Below are positions 5,867 to 6,587 of a DNA stretch of 6,587 bases, piece after piece (positions within the stretch are counted from its first letter, which is position 1; every line of letters starts with the position of its first letter). Position numbers and translations under genes: made by a program. The stretch comes from Planctomycetota bacterium (GTDB taxonomy: Bacteria; Planctomycetota; UBA1135; UBA2386). Location: the NCBI GenBank assembly GCA_947455805.1, contig CANGSN010000181.1, positions 1 to 6,587 on the forward strand, written 5' to 3'. The notes under the pieces were generated by a model, which made no database searches, was not told the origin of the DNA, and saw only the letters and a program-made list of their open reading frames with translations.

Positions 5867-6587
5867 CGGGCCTCCACGCGCAGGCGGCCGTCGACGGCGG
5901 CGCTCTGCTTGCCGCGGCTGGCGAGGATGAACGGATTGACCTCGACCTCGGCGATCGCCGGGAAGTCGAGCACCAGCTGCTGCAGCCGCAGCAGCGCGTC
6001 GATGCCGGCGGCGACGTCGGCCGCGGGCGCGCCGCGGAACGCCGCCAACAGCGCCTTGCCCTTCAGCGAGCCGAACATCTCCTCGGGGTCGCGGCCGTCG
6101 AGCGGGCCGACGCGCACGGCGACGTCGCGCAGCAGTTCGACCTGCGTGCCACCGAGCCCCGCGGCGTAGAGCGGCCCGTAGCGCGGATCGCGCGTCATGC
6201 CGATCAGCACCTCGCGGTGGCCGGCGGCGTGCGCCTGCACCTGCAGCGACACGCCCGCGAACTCGCGGCTCAGCCGCTCGAGCAGGTCCTGCGCCGCCGC
6301 GAACACTTCGTCGCCCGAACGCAGTCCGGTGCGCACGGCGCGGTGCTCGCTCTTGTGCAGCAGCCCCGCCGCCTCGGCCTTCAGCACCACCGGGAAGCCG
6401 AGTTCGTGCGCGGCCTGCACCGCATCGCCCGGCGAACGCACGCGGCGGCTCGGCGCGAACGGGATCCCGTACGCCTGCAGCACCTGCTCGGTCGCCGCCG
6501 CCGGCAGCCAACCGCCGGCCTTGTGCAGAGCGAACACGCGCGCCGCCGCCTTCTTGTCGACGCGCAGCGTCGGCCGCTTCGCCGGCC
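5863..6587 (-). CDS. ATP-grasp domain of an ADP-forming acyl-CoA synthetase-like protein (5' end outside window)
   Basis: This is the C-terminal 240 residues of a protein whose frame stays open to the right window edge, so its true start is not visible. It resembles the ATP-grasp (ATP-grasp_5) beta domain of NDP-forming acetyl/acyl-CoA synthetases, which interconvert acyl-CoA + ADP + Pi with acid + CoA + ATP. Family marks seen in order are an entry segment ending LQAYGIPFAP, the nucleotide-binding strand GFPVVLKAEA followed by LLHKSEHRAV, the segment EVLIGMTRDPRYGPL with a nearby GLGG, and the closing EVEVNPFIL that carries metal/ATP ligands in this fold. The residues before LHKAGG look like the linker that joins the CoA-binding/ligase part to the ATP-grasp part in fused enzymes, so a fused protein of about 700 residues is likely (inference). 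Where many relatives read HKSDVGGV, this protein has HKSEHRAV. Its stop overlaps the next gene's start (GTGA). The acyl substrate cannot be told, and a protein-acyltransferase fusion is also possible. Confidence 0.82.
   Translation of the reverse strand, partial: PAKRPTLRVDKKAAARVFALHKAGGWLPAAATEQVLQAYGIPFAPSRRVRSPGDAVQAAHELGFPVVLKAEAAGLLHKSEHRAVRTGLRSGDEVFAAAQDLLERLSREFAGVSLQVQAHAAGHREVLIGMTRDPRYGPLYAAGLGGTQVELLRDVAVRVGPLDGRDPEEMFGSLKGKALLAAFRGAPAADVAAGIDALLRLQQLVLDFPAIAEVEVNPFILASRGKQSAAVDGRLRVEAR

Noticed and set aside
5135..6511. Long minus-strand frame extending the family 2 glycosyltransferase upstream to 6511
   Set aside because: The added part is the ATP-grasp gene read out of frame (Arg/Ala/Gly-rich). 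The conserved domain starts at GTG 5866, which has its own ribosome binding site.

Overview
The window is a GC-rich, densely packed stretch in which every supported gene lies on the minus strand, so the biological reading order runs from right (6587) to left (1). The base composition, GTG/TTG starts and overlapping stop/start codons suggest a high-GC Gram-negative-type bacterium. Lipopolysaccharide- or glycolipid-type genes beside a short QueF would fit Planctomycetota, Myxococcota or a related lineage, but no gene here fixes the taxon.

Reading order: (1) the 3' part of an ATP-grasp protein of the ADP-forming acyl-CoA synthetase type (5863-6587, cut by the window edge); (2) a soluble DPM1/ArnC-like family 2 glycosyltransferase (5135-5866); (3) a small three-helix membrane protein of the lipid A biosynthesis N-terminal (LAB_N) family (4773-5135); (4) an ArnT/PMT-like integral membrane glycosyltransferase (3100-4692); (5) a heptosyltransferase-like family 9 glycosyltransferase (2084-3103); (6) the queuosine enzyme QueF (1575-1943); (7) an exported-looking purple-acid-phosphatase-like metallophosphoesterase (173-1447). 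Four junctions were examined for coupling. Genes 1/2 and 4/5 share GTGA overlaps, genes 2/3 share a TGATG overlap, and genes 3/4 are about 80 bases apart, so genes 1 to 5 look like one transcription unit. Genes 6 and 7 are separated from it and from each other by gaps of about 130-140 bases, and a strong stem-loop sits at the end of queF.

Genes 2 to 5 fit a cell-envelope glycosylation cassette. The family 2 enzyme would load a sugar onto a polyprenyl phosphate on the cytoplasmic face, the LAB_N protein would assist at the membrane, and the ArnT-like enzyme would transfer the sugar to a lipid or glycan on the periplasmic face. The family 9 enzyme would extend a lipopolysaccharide-core-like glycan. 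The roles of the individual families are established; their cooperation here is inferred from adjacency and overlap. QueF (tRNA modification) and the phosphatase look functionally unrelated to the cassette.

The left edge (1-172) has no supported gene but contains several inverted repeats. I see no RNA gene, CRISPR array, transposon or clearly undescribed system in the window.
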